A DNA stretch of 64,000 bases from Salinisphaera orenii subsp. orenii MK-B5 (GCF_003788635.1 NZ_AYKH01000043.1:82501-146500); one strand, 5' to 3'. Counted from the stretch's first letter, positions 17,916 through 27,078 are shown. Numbers and translations are program-made. Notes: generated from the sequence alone by a model not told the origin.

Positions 17916-20870
17916 ATGCGCTCGACACTCCTGTTATGCCTGTCGCTGCTGATCGCCGGCGCGCCGGCCGCGAGCCTGGCCGATCCGCAGTCCGGCAACA
18001 CGACCACGGCCTCCCCCGACGCCGCCGAAAGCCAGAACGAGCAGGGCGCGGACGCTGACGACACGCCGGCCGGTCGCGACAGGGACTCGGCGTCGGCCGG
18101 CGACGAGACGACCAAGGCGGACGAGCGCGACTCGAGCAGAGCGGCGCCGCGTGTCGATATCCCCGACATCGACATCCCGTACAAGAAGTACGTGCTCGAC
18201 AACGGCCTGACGCTGATCGTGCACACCGACCACAAGACGCCGATCGTCGCCGTCAACATCTGGTATCACGTCGGCTCCAAGAACGAGGGCCCGAACCAGC
18301 AGGGCTTCGCGCATCTGTTCGAGCATCTGATGTTCCAGGGCAGCGAACACTGGGACGGCGAGTATTTCGAACCGTTCGAGCGCGCGGGCGCGACCGACAT
18401 GAACGGAACCACCAACGTGGACCGCACCAACTATTTCGCGAGCGTGCCCACCAACGCCCTGGATATGGCCCTGTGGATGGAGTCCGACCGCATGGGGCAC
18501 TTCCTCGGCGCCATCGACCAGGACCTGCTGGACGAACAGCGTGGCGTGGTCCTCAACGAGAAGCGCCAGGGCGAGAACCAGCCCTACGGTGAGGTCTTCA
18601 ACACGTTGCCGACCAACACCTATCCGGCCGGCCACCCCTATTCCTGGCCGACCATCGGCTCCGAATCCGACCTGAACGCGGCCTCGCTGGAGGACGTCAA
18701 GTCGTGGTTCAAGCAGTACTACGGCCCCTCCAACGCGGTGCTGGTGCTGGCCGGCGACATCGAGCCGGAGGCCGCCCGCGACAAGGTCGAGCAGTACTTC
18801 GGCAGCATCGAACCCGGGCCGCCGGTCACCCGGCAGAAGCGCTGGATCGCCAAGATGAACGGCGAGCACCGGCAGGTGATGTTCGATCGCGTGCCGCAGG
18901 CGCGCGTCTACAAGGTCTGGAACGTCCCGCCGACGGGCTCGCCCGATGTGACCCGGCTGCAGATCGCCGCCGACCTGCTCGCCGGCTCGAAGACGAGCCC
19001 CCTCTACAAGACACTCGTCTACGACCGGCAGATCGCCACCGATGTCTCCGCCTTCGTCTGGGACAAGGAGATCGGCTCGCAATTCATCGTCAGCGCCACG
19101 GCCCGTCCGGATCAGGACCTGGCCGCGGTCGAGGCCGCCCTCGACGAGCAGCTGCAGCGCTTTCTGGACAAAGGCCCGGCGCCGGCGGCACTGGAACGCG
19201 CCCGCACGCGCTTCGGTGCCTCGTTCGTGCGCGGCACCGAGAGCGTGGGCGGCCTGGGCGGCAAGGCCGACATACTCGCCCAGGGCGAGATCTACGAAAA
19301 CGACCCGGGCGCCTACAAGGACGAACTCGAGACGCTGCGCCAGGCAACGCCCGAGACGATCCGCAAAACGGCATCCCAATGGCTGTCGGAGGGCGTCTAT
19401 GTACTCTCGGTCAAGCCCTTCGGCGAGCGCCACGCCAGCGGCGAGGACGTGGACCGCGACCAGCTGCCGGACATCGGCGACGGCGCCACCCTGGATCTGC
19501 CGGACGTCCAGCACACCCAACTGTCCAACGGTCTGAAGGTGCGCTTCGCCGAGCGCCATGACACGCCCGTCGTGCAGATGCGCATGATCTTCGACGCCGG
19601 CTATGCCGCCGACCCGCCGGAGGCCCCAGGCACCGCCAGCCTCGCCATGAACATGCTCGACGAGGGCACGACGCAACGCGACGCGCTCGAGATCAGCGCG
19701 GATGTCGACGCCCTCGGCGCCGGCCTGGGCACGAGCGCATCGCTGGACTCGGCCAGCGTCACGCTGTCCACACTGGCCACGACCCTCGAACCGGCCACGA
19801 GCATATTCGCGGACGTGATCCGCAACGCGAATTTTCCGGAAAAGGAATTCCAGCGTCTCAAGAAACAGCGGCTGGCCGCCATCGCCCAGGAAAAGCGCGA
19901 CCCCACCAGCCTGGCCCTGCGCACGCTCGGACCGTTGCTCTACGGCGAGGACCATGCCTACGGCACGCCGCTGACCGGCAGCGGCACCACCGCCGCCATC
20001 CGCGAGATGACGGTCGAGGACGTGCGCGACTACGCCCACACCTGGCTGCGACCCGACAACGCCACGCTCGTGGTGGTCGGCGACACGACGCTCTCCGAGC
20101 TGAAACCGGTGCTGGAAAAGCAGTTCGGCGACTGGCAGCCACCGCAGAATGACAAGACGCCGCCGAGCAAGCCGCTGCCCGAGATCAGCGCGCCCGGGAA
20201 ACCGCGGATCTATCTGCTCGATCGCCCGGGCAGCAATCAGGCCACCGTGATCGCCGGTAACGTCGCGCCGCCGAAATCCAGCGACGACGACATCGCCATG
20301 GAAACGGTCAACGCTGTGCTCGGCGGCATGTTCAACTCGCGGCTCAATCTGAACCTGCGCGAGGACAAGCACTGGTCCTACGGCGCGCGCAGCATGCTCA
20401 TGGACGCGCGCGCCCAGCAGCCGTTCGTGGCCTACGCCTCGGTGCAGACCGACAAGACAGCGCCCTCCATGCGCGAGATGCGCAAGGAGCTCAAAGCCAT
20501 CCGTGGCGACGAGCCGGCGACCGACAGCGAACTGTCCGCAGCCGAGGCCAATCTCACGCGCAGTCTGCCCGGGGACAACGAGACCACGTCGGAGCTGGCC
20601 TCGACGCTGGCCCAGTCGGTAATCTTCGATCTGCCGGACGACTACTACGAGCACTACGTCGAGCGTATCCGCGGGCTCGACGGCAAGGCGCTCACCGCGG
20701 CCGCGCGCACCATGATCAACGCCGACGGCCTGACCTGGATCGTCGTCGGCGACCTCGACAGCATCGAGAAGCCCGTGCGCGAACTCGGCTGGGGCGACGT
20801 GGAAGTGATCGATCCGGCCACGCTCGATCCCGCCACCGACGCCTCGCAGGAGGACGGAGACGACTCATGA
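17916..20870 (+). CDS. M16 family zinc metallopeptidase (two-domain, secreted)
   Basis: Periplasmic insulinase/pitrilysin-type protease of 984 residues carrying two M16 halves. A signal peptide (MRSTLLLCLSLLIAGAPAAS) and an acidic linker to about residue 85 precede the first half. The inverted zinc motif HLFEH (His133, Glu136, His137) is intact, with the distal glutamate in LNEKRQGENQ. The second half, beginning near residue 530 (LSNGLKVRFAERHDTPVVQM), lacks a zinc motif and is the expected non-catalytic partner. ATG 17916 is chosen because it starts directly at the signal peptide. Its stop overlaps the next gene (ATGA), so the two are translationally coupled. Confidence 0.93.
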   Translation: MRSTLLLCLSLLIAGAPAASLADPQSGNTTTASPDAAESQNEQGADADDTPAGRDRDSASAGDETTKADERDSSRAAPRVDIPDIDIPYKKYVLDNGLTLIVHTDHKTPIVAVNIWYHVGSKNEGPNQQGFAHLFEHLMFQGSEHWDGEYFEPFERAGATDMNGTTNVDRTNYFASVPTNALDMALWMESDRMGHFLGAIDQDLLDEQRGVVLNEKRQGENQPYGEVFNTLPTNTYPAGHPYSWPTIGSESDLNAASLEDVKSWFKQYYGPSNAVLVLAGDIEPEAARDKVEQYFGSIEPGPPVTRQKRWIAKMNGEHRQVMFDRVPQARVYKVWNVPPTGSPDVTRLQIAADLLAGSKTSPLYKTLVYDRQIATDVSAFVWDKEIGSQFIVSATARPDQDLAAVEAALDEQLQRFLDKGPAPAALERARTRFGASFVRGTESVGGLGGKADILAQGEIYENDPGAYKDELETLRQATPETIRKTASQWLSEGVYVLSVKPFGERHASGEDVDRDQLPDIGDGATLDLPDVQHTQLSNGLKVRFAERHDTPVVQMRMIFDAGYAADPPEAPGTASLAMNMLDEGTTQRDALEISADVDALGAGLGTSASLDSASVTLSTLATTLEPATSIFADVIRNANFPEKEFQRLKKQRLAAIAQEKRDPTSLALRTLGPLLYGEDHAYGTPLTGSGTTAAIREMTVEDVRDYAHTWLRPDNATLVVVGDTTLSELKPVLEKQFGDWQPPQNDKTPPSKPLPEISAPGKPRIYLLDRPGSNQATVIAGNVAPPKSSDDDIAMETVNAVLGGMFNSRLNLNLREDKHWSYGARSMLMDARAQQPFVAYASVQTDKTAPSMREMRKELKAIRGDEPATDSELSAAEANLTRSLPGDNETTSELASTLAQSVIFDLPDDYYEHYVERIRGLDGKALTAAARTMINADGLTWIVVGDLDSIEKPVRELGWGDVEVIDPATLDPATDASQEDGDDS

Positions 20871-22168
20871 GACCCGGGCCGTTGACCGGACTGGCCGGCG
20901 CGGCGCTGCTGGCCGGCGCGGCGCTGCCCGCGGGCGCGGCGGTCGAGCGCGAGGACATCCTCGTCCTCGACGCCGACGGCCGCCACTACACGAGCTACAA
21001 GACCCTGCGCTCGGATCTGGCCGAACGCGTGCTCTATCTCGGTCCGGACGAGGCCCCGGGGGACAATGTCTATATCGTGCCCTCGGACTACCGCACCAGT
21101 GAGGGCCCGGACGGAGGCATGCGGCTGCGCTTCGACACCGGCAGCTACGCGGTGATGGACACCGGCCGATTCACCGACGACCGACTGCGCCGCAGCGACG
21201 ACGGCACCTACGTGTTCACCAGCTGGGACGGGGACACGCGCGCCGACGGCCATCACGGCAAATGGAACGCACCGGACGACTTCGACTCGTTCGCCTATAC
21301 CTGGGTGGTGCCGGCCAGCATCGAGATCGTCGACTACAGCGCCAATCGCCGCGGCGACTGGTCGCACCAGGGTCGCAACCTCACCTGGCGCGGCGAAGAC
21401 GTCAACGACATCACGTTCCGGATCCGCTACCGGGTCGAGGCAGCGGCTCAGACCGGCGGGCCGCCGGCAACCTCCGCGAACGCCAGCGAGGCCACGACCG
21501 AGTCAGCCGCCGACACCGCCCCGTTCCAGCCGGTGCCCAAGCGTCAGCGCATGGCCATCGGCTCGCACAGCGACACCCGGGTCGCCGACGCCGCCGAACC
21601 ATCGCCCGCCCCGGGCCGAACAGCGCCGCAGACAGCGCCGACCGAAAGCCCGGGCGCGCCGTCCTCGAACACCGCGCCAATCGAGATACCGAACCTGCAG
21701 ACCGCACCCGCCGCCGCGCTGGCGCCCACGCCAGGCGCCGATACGACCGCCGACGCATCGGCCCCGCAGTCGCCCGAACGTCCGGGTGCACCGTCGGACA
21801 GCGGCGGCACGGCGGCGTCCACCACGGCTGCGGACGGCATCGATCTCGAAAGCGTCGTGGTGCTGGCCGGCGCGCGGCCGACGATCACCGCACGGGGGCA
21901 CGTCGTGCTCGATCGACTCGCCCGCCGGCTCGCCGAAGGTGACGCCCGACGAGTGACGGTGACCGGCCCTGCGATCAAGAGCACGCGCGAGATGGGCGGC
22001 TCGGCCGCGCAGGCCGCGCGGGTGGCCGACTACCTCGCCAATCACGGGCTTGAGTCCGGCACGGTCGACAGCCGCGCGGGCTCCACCGGGAGCACACACG
22101 GCACGCGGACGGTACGCGTGACCGCCGATCCGAACGCCGCCCTGGCGGGTTTCGATCCAGGACGCTGA
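20867..22168 (+). CDS. Secreted protein of unknown function with an OmpA-like C-terminus
   Basis: 433-residue exported protein (signal LAGAALLAGAALPAGAA). The N-terminal 190 residues form a compact acidic beta-rich segment (DILVLDADGRHYTSYK, FTSWDGDTRADGHHG, FAYTWVVPASIEIVDYSANR). A Pro/Ala/Ser-rich linker spans about 195-325. The last 100 residues (DRLARRLAEGDARRVTVTGP, AARVADYLANHGLESG) resemble the helix-strand pattern of OmpA/MotB peptidoglycan-binding domains, but the key peptidoglycan-contact residues are not obvious. The first segment was not assigned to any family. It overlaps the M16 protease stop by four bases, which suggests joint function at the envelope. Confidence 0.75.
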   Translation: MRPGPLTGLAGAALLAGAALPAGAAVEREDILVLDADGRHYTSYKTLRSDLAERVLYLGPDEAPGDNVYIVPSDYRTSEGPDGGMRLRFDTGSYAVMDTGRFTDDRLRRSDDGTYVFTSWDGDTRADGHHGKWNAPDDFDSFAYTWVVPASIEIVDYSANRRGDWSHQGRNLTWRGEDVNDITFRIRYRVEAAAQTGGPPATSANASEATTESAADTAPFQPVPKRQRMAIGSHSDTRVADAAEPSPAPGRTAPQTAPTESPGAPSSNTAPIEIPNLQTAPAAALAPTPGADTTADASAPQSPERPGAPSDSGGTAASTTAADGIDLESVVVLAGARPTITARGHVVLDRLARRLAEGDARRVTVTGPAIKSTREMGGSAAQAARVADYLANHGLESGTVDSRAGSTGSTHGTRTVRVTADPNAALAGFDPGR

Positions 22169-22382
22169 GCGGGCGCGACCGCATCCGGCGTCGGCCACTG
22201 CTGCAGCGGTCGACCGAAACGACAACGCCGCGGGTCGGCTGCCTCGGCACGGCCGACCGTCACGGCTTGTACAGCCCAAGCCGAACTGGGGCGGACCAAT
22301 CGCAAGTGCGATATCGTCAGCCCGTCTCCGGCCGGGCCCATCGCCGACTCCGGGTAGGCCGCAGCGCGGCCGCGCCCGCGCG

Positions 22383-22703
22383 CTAGTCGGGCGAGTTCTG
22401 CTGGAAATCGCCCAGCGGCCGCACGAAGGTGTACTTGCCGGGCTCGACGATCAGCCGCCGGCCGGCGTCGTCCACGTTCATGCCCAGCAGCGAGAACGGC
22501 AGCGAGACCACGAACAGCCCCGTGCCCACGGCGGTGGCGGCGAGGCTCACCGGCCGCACGAGCACCGCATCCACGCCCATGGCGGCTGCAGAGGGGCGGC
22601 CGGGATCGGCATAATCGTCGATCGCCGCGGCCGGATTCGCCAGGCCGAGCCCGAGCGCGGCGACGACAACGATCAGCGCACGACGCGCGGAGAACACCGA
22701 CAT
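22383..22703 (-). CDS. Small exported conserved protein
   Basis: 106-residue protein with a clear signal peptide (RALIVVVAALGLGLANPAAA). It has a short acidic stretch, a hydrophobic segment (VSLAATAVGTGLFVVSLPFSLLG) and a conserved-looking C-terminus (RLIVEPGKYTFVRPLG). Such short proteins with a VRP...VEP.KYTFVRPLG pattern occur in other gammaproteobacteria without a defined role. ATG 22703 is preferred because it opens directly onto the signal peptide with a purine-rich stretch upstream; an ATG at 22727 is the alternative. Bases 22169-22382 upstream hold no recognised feature. Confidence 0.6.
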   Translation of the reverse strand: MSVFSARRALIVVVAALGLGLANPAAAIDDYADPGRPSAAAMGVDAVLVRPVSLAATAVGTGLFVVSLPFSLLGMNVDDAGRRLIVEPGKYTFVRPLGDFQQNSPD

Positions 22704-22805
22704 GACCCAAGCCCCGGATGATTGCATGCAAGCCACACTAGCAAAGCGCCGCGGCAAGTCAATCCGGCGATGCGGCCCCGCGGGCGGCCGGCGGAGCCGT
22801 CGGGC

Positions 22806-23126
22806 ATGAGCGATCAGGAAGTCTATCTCGCCTCGGATCCGGTCAACGCCGAGATCGCCAAGGACATGCTGGCCAGCCACGGCATCGCCGCTCAGGTGCG
22901 CAACCAGTATCTATGGGGCGGCATGGGCGATCTCCCGGCCAACGTCTATCCCAGCGTCTGGGTCGAGGATCCGGCCGACTACGCCGCCGCGCGCGCGCTC
23001 ATACGCGCGTTCGAGCGGGGCCCGGTCGAAAGCGGCAGCACCTGGCGCTGTCCGAACTGCGGCGAACAGCTCGACGCCCAGTTCGATCAGTGCTGGAACT
23101 GCCAGACCGAACGCCCGGGCGACTGA
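22806..23126 (+). CDS. DUF2007 (putative signal-transducing) protein with zinc ribbon
   Basis: 106-residue cytoplasmic protein. Residues 1-75 form the DUF2007 ferredoxin-like fold (EVYLASDPVNAEIAKDMLAS, WGGMGDLPANVYPSVWVED), similar to PII-like signalling domains. The C-terminus adds a zinc ribbon, CPNCGEQL ... CWNCQTE, with four cysteines in CxxC pairs. ATG 22806 is chosen because the family starts here; the in-frame codons upstream have no similarity. trmL begins eight bases downstream. The role is unknown. Confidence 0.8.
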   Translation: MSDQEVYLASDPVNAEIAKDMLASHGIAAQVRNQYLWGGMGDLPANVYPSVWVEDPADYAAARALIRAFERGPVESGSTWRCPNCGEQLDAQFDQCWNCQTERPGD

Positions 23127-23134
23127 GCGCGCCG

Positions 23135-23581
23135 ATGCGGATCGTCCTGCACCAGCCGCGCATTCCGCCCAACACCGGCAACGCCATCCGGCTGTGCGTG
23201 AACATCGGCGCCACGCTCGACCTCATTCACCCACTGGGCTTCTCGCTGTTGGACCGCCATCTCCGGCGCGCCGGGCTCGACTACCGGGAACGGGCGGTCA
23301 TTCACGAGTGGCCGGACTACGCCGCCTGGCGCGACGCCCATCCGGGCATCCGCGTGTTCGCGGCCACGAAACACGGCGACACCCGATACGACACCGTCGC
23401 CTATCGCGCCGACGACGCCCTGCTGTTCGGCAGCGAGACCGAGGGCCTGCCACAACACCTGATCGCCGCCGCGGATGCCGCCATCGTGCTGCCCATGCGG
23501 CCGGCCAACCGCAGTCTGAACCTGTCCAACAGCGTGGCGGTGATCGCCTACGAGGCCTGGCGCCAGGCGGGATTCCGCTAG
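23135..23581 (+). CDS. trmL: tRNA (cytidine/uridine-2'-O-)-methyltransferase TrmL
   Basis: SPOUT-fold methyltransferase modifying the wobble base of tRNA-Leu isoacceptors. It has 148 residues. Signatures are IPPNTGNAIRLC at residues 10-21, LLFGSETEGLP near 90-100 and IVLPMRPANRSLNLSNSVAV near 113-132, which together form the knotted SAM site. The ATG at 23135 starts at MRIVLHQPRIPPNTGN, the family N-terminus. It is co-directional with the DUF2007 gene. Confidence 0.95.
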   Translation: MRIVLHQPRIPPNTGNAIRLCVNIGATLDLIHPLGFSLLDRHLRRAGLDYRERAVIHEWPDYAAWRDAHPGIRVFAATKHGDTRYDTVAYRADDALLFGSETEGLPQHLIAAADAAIVLPMRPANRSLNLSNSVAVIAYEAWRQAGFR

Positions 23582-23594
23582 CGCCGAACCGCGC

Positions 23595-24254
23595 CTAGGC
23601 GCGATCCGCGCGGTCGAACAGCACCTCCCAGCCCGCGCCGTCGGCGGCCTCCGACAGGCGCCGGTCCGGCTGCACGGCCACGGCCTCGCCGACTTCGTGG
23701 AACAGATAGGTATCGTTGATGGAGTCGCCGAAGGCGATCGCCTGTGACAACGGCAGATTCGCAGCGGCGGCGAGCGTGCGCGCGGCGTCGATCTTCGTGG
23801 CGCCGTAGGGATGGCGCACCGGCGGGCCGGCGGTGAAGCGATCGGCACGGGCCTCGCACAGTGCACCGAGCGCGGCATCGGCCTCCAGCCACTGCGCGAG
23901 AGCATCGGCCAGGAACTGCGGCGTGCCGGAGAGCAGCACCACATGATCCCCGGCGGCCTGATGGGCGCGCAGCCGTTCGACCGCGGGGGCATACAGCGCC
24001 GGCGCGACGTCATCGGCGACGAAGTCGCGCGCGAGCGTTTCGATGTCCCGGCGCCGGTGGCCGCTCAGATACGCCTTGTTCTTCTGCAGCACATGGCGGC
24101 CGAAACGCGGCAGGTAGCGGATGCAGAACCACAGATAGGCGCCGACGCCCCGCAGCCCCAGAGCACCGCGCCGCCAGAGATAACGCGCAAAACGGGACTC
24201 CGAGCTGGCCCCGGGCACCAGGGTGCCGTCGATGTCGAACAGAACCAGGCGCAT
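23595..24254 (-). CDS. HAD-IB family phosphatase
   Basis: 219-residue HAD hydrolase with LFDIDGTLVPG (Asp8/Asp10), LLSGTPQF (motif II Thr/Ser), TKIDAARTL (motif III Lys) and AFGDSINDTYLF (motif IV). The large cap between residues 20 and 90 is helical and basic (RRGALGLRGVGAYLWFCIRYLPR), as in HAD-IB enzymes of the SerB/YfhB type that act on membrane phospholipid intermediates. The gene lies 4 bases downstream of a CDP-alcohol phosphatidyltransferase on the same strand. The pair may act in sequence, the phosphatase removing a phosphate from the transferase product. The substrate is unproven. Confidence 0.85.
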   Translation of the reverse strand: MRLVLFDIDGTLVPGASSESRFARYLWRRGALGLRGVGAYLWFCIRYLPRFGRHVLQKNKAYLSGHRRRDIETLARDFVADDVAPALYAPAVERLRAHQAAGDHVVLLSGTPQFLADALAQWLEADAALGALCEARADRFTAGPPVRHPYGATKIDAARTLAAAANLPLSQAIAFGDSINDTYLFHEVGEAVAVQPDRRLSEAADGAGWEVLFDRADRA

Positions 24255-24258
24255 ACGA

Positions 24259-24873
24259 CTAGTCCTCCTGCAGCGACGGCCGTGCGTTCATGCAGAATTC
24301 CACGATCACCGGCAGGCCGCGAACCACGCAGATCGCCGCGGAGGCCCAGGCCAGCGCCAGACCGATACCGCTCATGATGCCGCCCCAGTCGGCCCAGAAC
24401 GCCGGCGCGAGCGCATCGAACGGCTGCCACAGCAGGATCCAGGCGAACGTCACCGCCTTGAGCACGGCATAGAAGCCGCGCATGAAGCGTCCGGCCACCA
24501 GGAACCGCCCCACCGGCGACTGCATCATGTCGAAGGCGGCGGTACCCGAGGCGGCGCCCTTGCTGCGGATCGCATCGACCAGATTGCCGCGGATGATGAA
24601 CAGCAGGGGAATCCAGACGCCGATGAAGCCCAGATGCGCGAGCACCACCCAAAGCACCGTCTCGACGATGCGGTCGATGGCGATGTCGAAGGTGGCGCCG
24701 AACAGCGTTTCCTCGTTGAAGCGCCGCGCCACCCAACCGTCGACGCCGTCGAGCGCGATGATCAGCAGCGTCAGCGGCGCGTTCACGAGCTGGAGCGCCG
24801 GATTCCCGGAATAGATGATTCCCAGAAGCACGAAAAGCAGCAGGAAGCGCCCGAAAGTTACCCAGTTCGCCAT
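24259..24873 (-). CDS. CDP-alcohol phosphatidyltransferase family protein
   Basis: Integral membrane enzyme of 204 residues that would join an alcohol or alcohol phosphate to a CDP-diacylglycerol-type donor. The complete family signature D-x2-DG-x2-AR-x8-G-x3-D-x3-D is visible as DGVDGWVARRFNEETLFG then ATFDIAID, near residues 41-66. About five hydrophobic helices follow. ATG 24873 begins MANWVTFGRF, typical for the family. The open frame to 24930 has no upstream similarity. The acceptor is unknown; gpsA, which makes glycerol-3-phosphate, is the next gene upstream, and a HAD phosphatase is immediately downstream. Confidence 0.88.
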   Translation of the reverse strand: MANWVTFGRFLLLFVLLGIIYSGNPALQLVNAPLTLLIIALDGVDGWVARRFNEETLFGATFDIAIDRIVETVLWVVLAHLGFIGVWIPLLFIIRGNLVDAIRSKGAASGTAAFDMMQSPVGRFLVAGRFMRGFYAVLKAVTFAWILLWQPFDALAPAFWADWGGIMSGIGLALAWASAAICVVRGLPVIVEFCMNARPSLQED

Positions 24874-24971
24874 ACCCCGGAGTGTCCTGAGTCGGTGTGC
24901 CGCTCGGGCGGCCGAACCGGGCCGCCGCAATATCCGCCGCCACGGCGAACATCATGACCTGATGTCACATT

Positions 24972-25997
24972 TTAATCTTTTTCGGACCGGAACGGGCGAT
25001 CCGTCAATCTACGTACGGCCTCGGGCGGCGAGACGCCCTCGTGCAGCACGCGATAAGCCTGGGAGGCGATCGGCATCTCGACGCCCAAGTGGTCCGCGAT
25101 GCGATGTACCTCGCGGGCCACGCGCACGCCCTCGACCACCTGGCGGATCTCGCGCTCGGCCGACGCCACGTCGTGACCGGCGGCCAGGGCCAGCCCCATG
25201 CGCCGGTTGCGCGACTGATCGTCGGTGCAGGTGAGCAGCAGATCGCCGAGGCCGGCCATGCCCACGAGCGTTCCGCGCTCGCCGCCGAGCTTCTCGCCCA
25301 GCCGCATCATCTCCGACAGCCCGCGGGTGATCAGCAGCGCGCGGGCGTTGGCGCCGTAGCCGAGGCCGTCGGAGATGCCCACCGCGATCGCCAGCACGTT
25401 CTTCACCGCGCCACCGACACCGACGCCGACGACATCGCTGGCGGTGTAGACCCGGAACACGCCGTCGTGGAAGGCGCCGGCCATGTCGCGGGCGAAATCC
25501 GCATCCGCGGAGGCGATCGTGACCGCCGTTGGCATGCCCCGGCCGACCTCGCCGGCGAAGCTCGGGCCGCTGAGCACGGCGGTCGCACGCGCCGCACCCA
25601 GCTCCTCGGCTGCAACCCGGTCGGGCAGCAGGGCGGATTCGGGCTCCAGGCCCTTGGTCGCCCAGATCACGCGCTGGCTCTCGGCAAGCAGATCGCGCAG
25701 GCTGCGCAGACAGGCGCGCAGGGCGTGACTCGGCACGACCACCAGCACATCGTCGGCCGCGGCCACCGCGCGGGCCAGGTCGGGCTCCGGCGTCAGACGC
25801 TCGGGAAAGGGACAGCCCGGCAGGTAGCGACTGTTCTCGCGATCACGGGCCATCGCGGCGATGGCGGCCTCGTCGCGCGCCCACAGACGCACGTCGTTGT
25901 CGTTGCGCGCCAGCTGGATCGCCAGCGCCGTGCCCCAGGACCCCGCGCCGACCACGGCCATGCAGCGGCCGCCACGAGCGGCATCGGTCGTAGCCAC
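24972..25997 (-). CDS. gpsA: NAD(P)-dependent glycerol-3-phosphate dehydrogenase
   Basis: GpsA reduces dihydroxyacetone phosphate to sn-glycerol-3-phosphate for phospholipid synthesis. It has 341 residues. The Rossmann motif VVGAGSWGTALAIQLA is near residue 15. The catalytic-lysine segment VGVGGAVKNVLAIAVGI and the substrate motif GMAGLGDLLLTCT are present, as are the late SRNRRMGLALA and VVEGVRVA segments. It follows secB by 8 bases, as in the E. coli yibN-grxC-secB-gpsA operon. Confidence 0.96.
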   Translation of the reverse strand: MATTDAARGGRCMAVVGAGSWGTALAIQLARNDNDVRLWARDEAAIAAMARDRENSRYLPGCPFPERLTPEPDLARAVAAADDVLVVVPSHALRACLRSLRDLLAESQRVIWATKGLEPESALLPDRVAAEELGAARATAVLSGPSFAGEVGRGMPTAVTIASADADFARDMAGAFHDGVFRVYTASDVVGVGVGGAVKNVLAIAVGISDGLGYGANARALLITRGLSEMMRLGEKLGGERGTLVGMAGLGDLLLTCTDDQSRNRRMGLALAAGHDVASAEREIRQVVEGVRVAREVHRIADHLGVEMPIASQAYRVLHEGVSPPEAVRRLTDRPFRSEKD

Positions 25998-26005
25998 GGA
26001 CGCGT

Positions 26006-26500
26006 TCAGTGGGTCGCGTCGCGGGCGTCGGTGGCCGACGACTCCGGGTTCTGCTGATGCTGGGCGTAGAGCCGGTCGAAGTTCACCGGCTGCAGCAGGA
26101 AGTGCGGAAAGCCCGCCCGCTGGACCATGTCGCCGATGCTTTCGCGCACGTAGGGAAACAACACCGACGGGCAGTAGGCCCCGAGCACGTGATTGCGCTC
26201 GCGTTCCTCGGTGAAGCCCTCGATGCGGAACACGCCGGCCTGCTGGACCTCGACGATATAGGCCGTGCGATCGGCCTGCTTGGCCGTGACCGTCACCGTG
26301 ACCACGACCTGATGGGTCTCGTCGCTGAGGTTGTGGATGCGGGTGTTCAGATCGACGTTGACGTCGGGCTTGTACTCCTCGGTGAACACGCGCGGCCCGT
26401 CGGGCACCTCGATCGAGGCGTCCCGAATATAGATTTTCTGCAGCGCGACCTGCTTCTGCGCCTGCCCGTTGTCACCGCCGTTGCCGGCCTCGTCCGCCAT
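26006..26500 (-). CDS. secB: Protein-export chaperone SecB
   Basis: Tetrameric cytoplasmic chaperone that holds preproteins unfolded and hands them to SecA. It has 164 residues with a polar N-terminus (ADEAGNGGDNGQAQ). Family core segments are VALQKIYIRDASIEVP, PDVNVDLNT, GVFRIEGF, VLGAYCPSVLFPYVRE and RAGFPHFLLQPVNFD. The gene lies between a rhodanese gene (30 bases upstream) and gpsA. Glutaredoxin grxC, which sits between rhodanese and secB in E. coli, is absent here. Confidence 0.96.
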   Translation of the reverse strand: MADEAGNGGDNGQAQKQVALQKIYIRDASIEVPDGPRVFTEEYKPDVNVDLNTRIHNLSDETHQVVVTVTVTAKQADRTAYIVEVQQAGVFRIEGFTEERERNHVLGAYCPSVLFPYVRESIGDMVQRAGFPHFLLQPVNFDRLYAQHQQNPESSATDARDATH

Positions 26501-26530
26501 GGGTCTCTCCTCGTTGGTCTGAGCTCGCGG

Positions 26531-26959
26531 CTACTTGCGGGTCACCGGCAGGCCGTCCGCCTGCCAGGCGTTGATGCCGCCCTTGAGGGCGTACACATGG
26601 GTGTAGCCCTTGCGCCGCAGCTTGCTGGCGGCCTGCGGTGCCACGTTGCCGATGCCGCAGTAGCAGATGATGGTGCGATCGGTCTTCTTCGTGATCTCGC
26701 CGGCGCGTTCCTCGATGCCGGCCATGGGCACGTGCACGGCATTGAGGATGTGGTTCTTCTTGTAGTCGGCCGCCGAGCGCGTGTCCACCACGACGGCGTC
26801 GTCGGTGTTCATCAGCCGCACGGCTTCGGTCGCCGGGATCGGCCGGTGCCCCTTCATCAGCCGATAGACCTCGTTGACCGCCAGGGCGATCAGCACGATC
26901 ACCAGGGCGCTCCAGAGGAACGGATGATTGACGATGAATTCCTGAATCTGCTGCAGCAT
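26531..26959 (-). CDS. Membrane-anchored rhodanese-like protein (YibN type)
   Basis: 142-residue protein with an N-terminal membrane helix (FLWSALVIVLIALAVNEVYR, residues 11-30) and a single rhodanese domain. The active-site loop is IICYCGIGNVAPQAA, with the catalytic cysteine at about residue 100. Other rhodanese motifs are VVVDTRSAADYKKNHI and ALKGGINAWQADGLPV. ATG 26959 gives the helix-first topology seen in YibN. The longer frame to 26998 adds residues without similarity. Operon with secB and gpsA. Confidence 0.9.
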   Translation of the reverse strand: MLQQIQEFIVNHPFLWSALVIVLIALAVNEVYRLMKGHRPIPATEAVRLMNTDDAVVVDTRSAADYKKNHILNAVHVPMAGIEERAGEITKKTDRTIICYCGIGNVAPQAASKLRRKGYTHVYALKGGINAWQADGLPVTRK

Positions 26960-27078
26960 GGTGTCCGGTCGGGGCTGGTGACGGGCCGGTTGTTTCACGA
27001 AATGACGCCCGGCCGGGCCGGGCGCCGGCGGCGATTATTGCATACCGGACGCTGGCCGCGTGGCTTACAATCCCGCCC

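Noticed and set aside
17934-20654. 906-codon open frame on the minus strand
   Set aside because: It is the antisense shadow of the M16 protease gene, a common effect of high GC at third positions. Its translation is His/Gly/Arg-rich with no domain.
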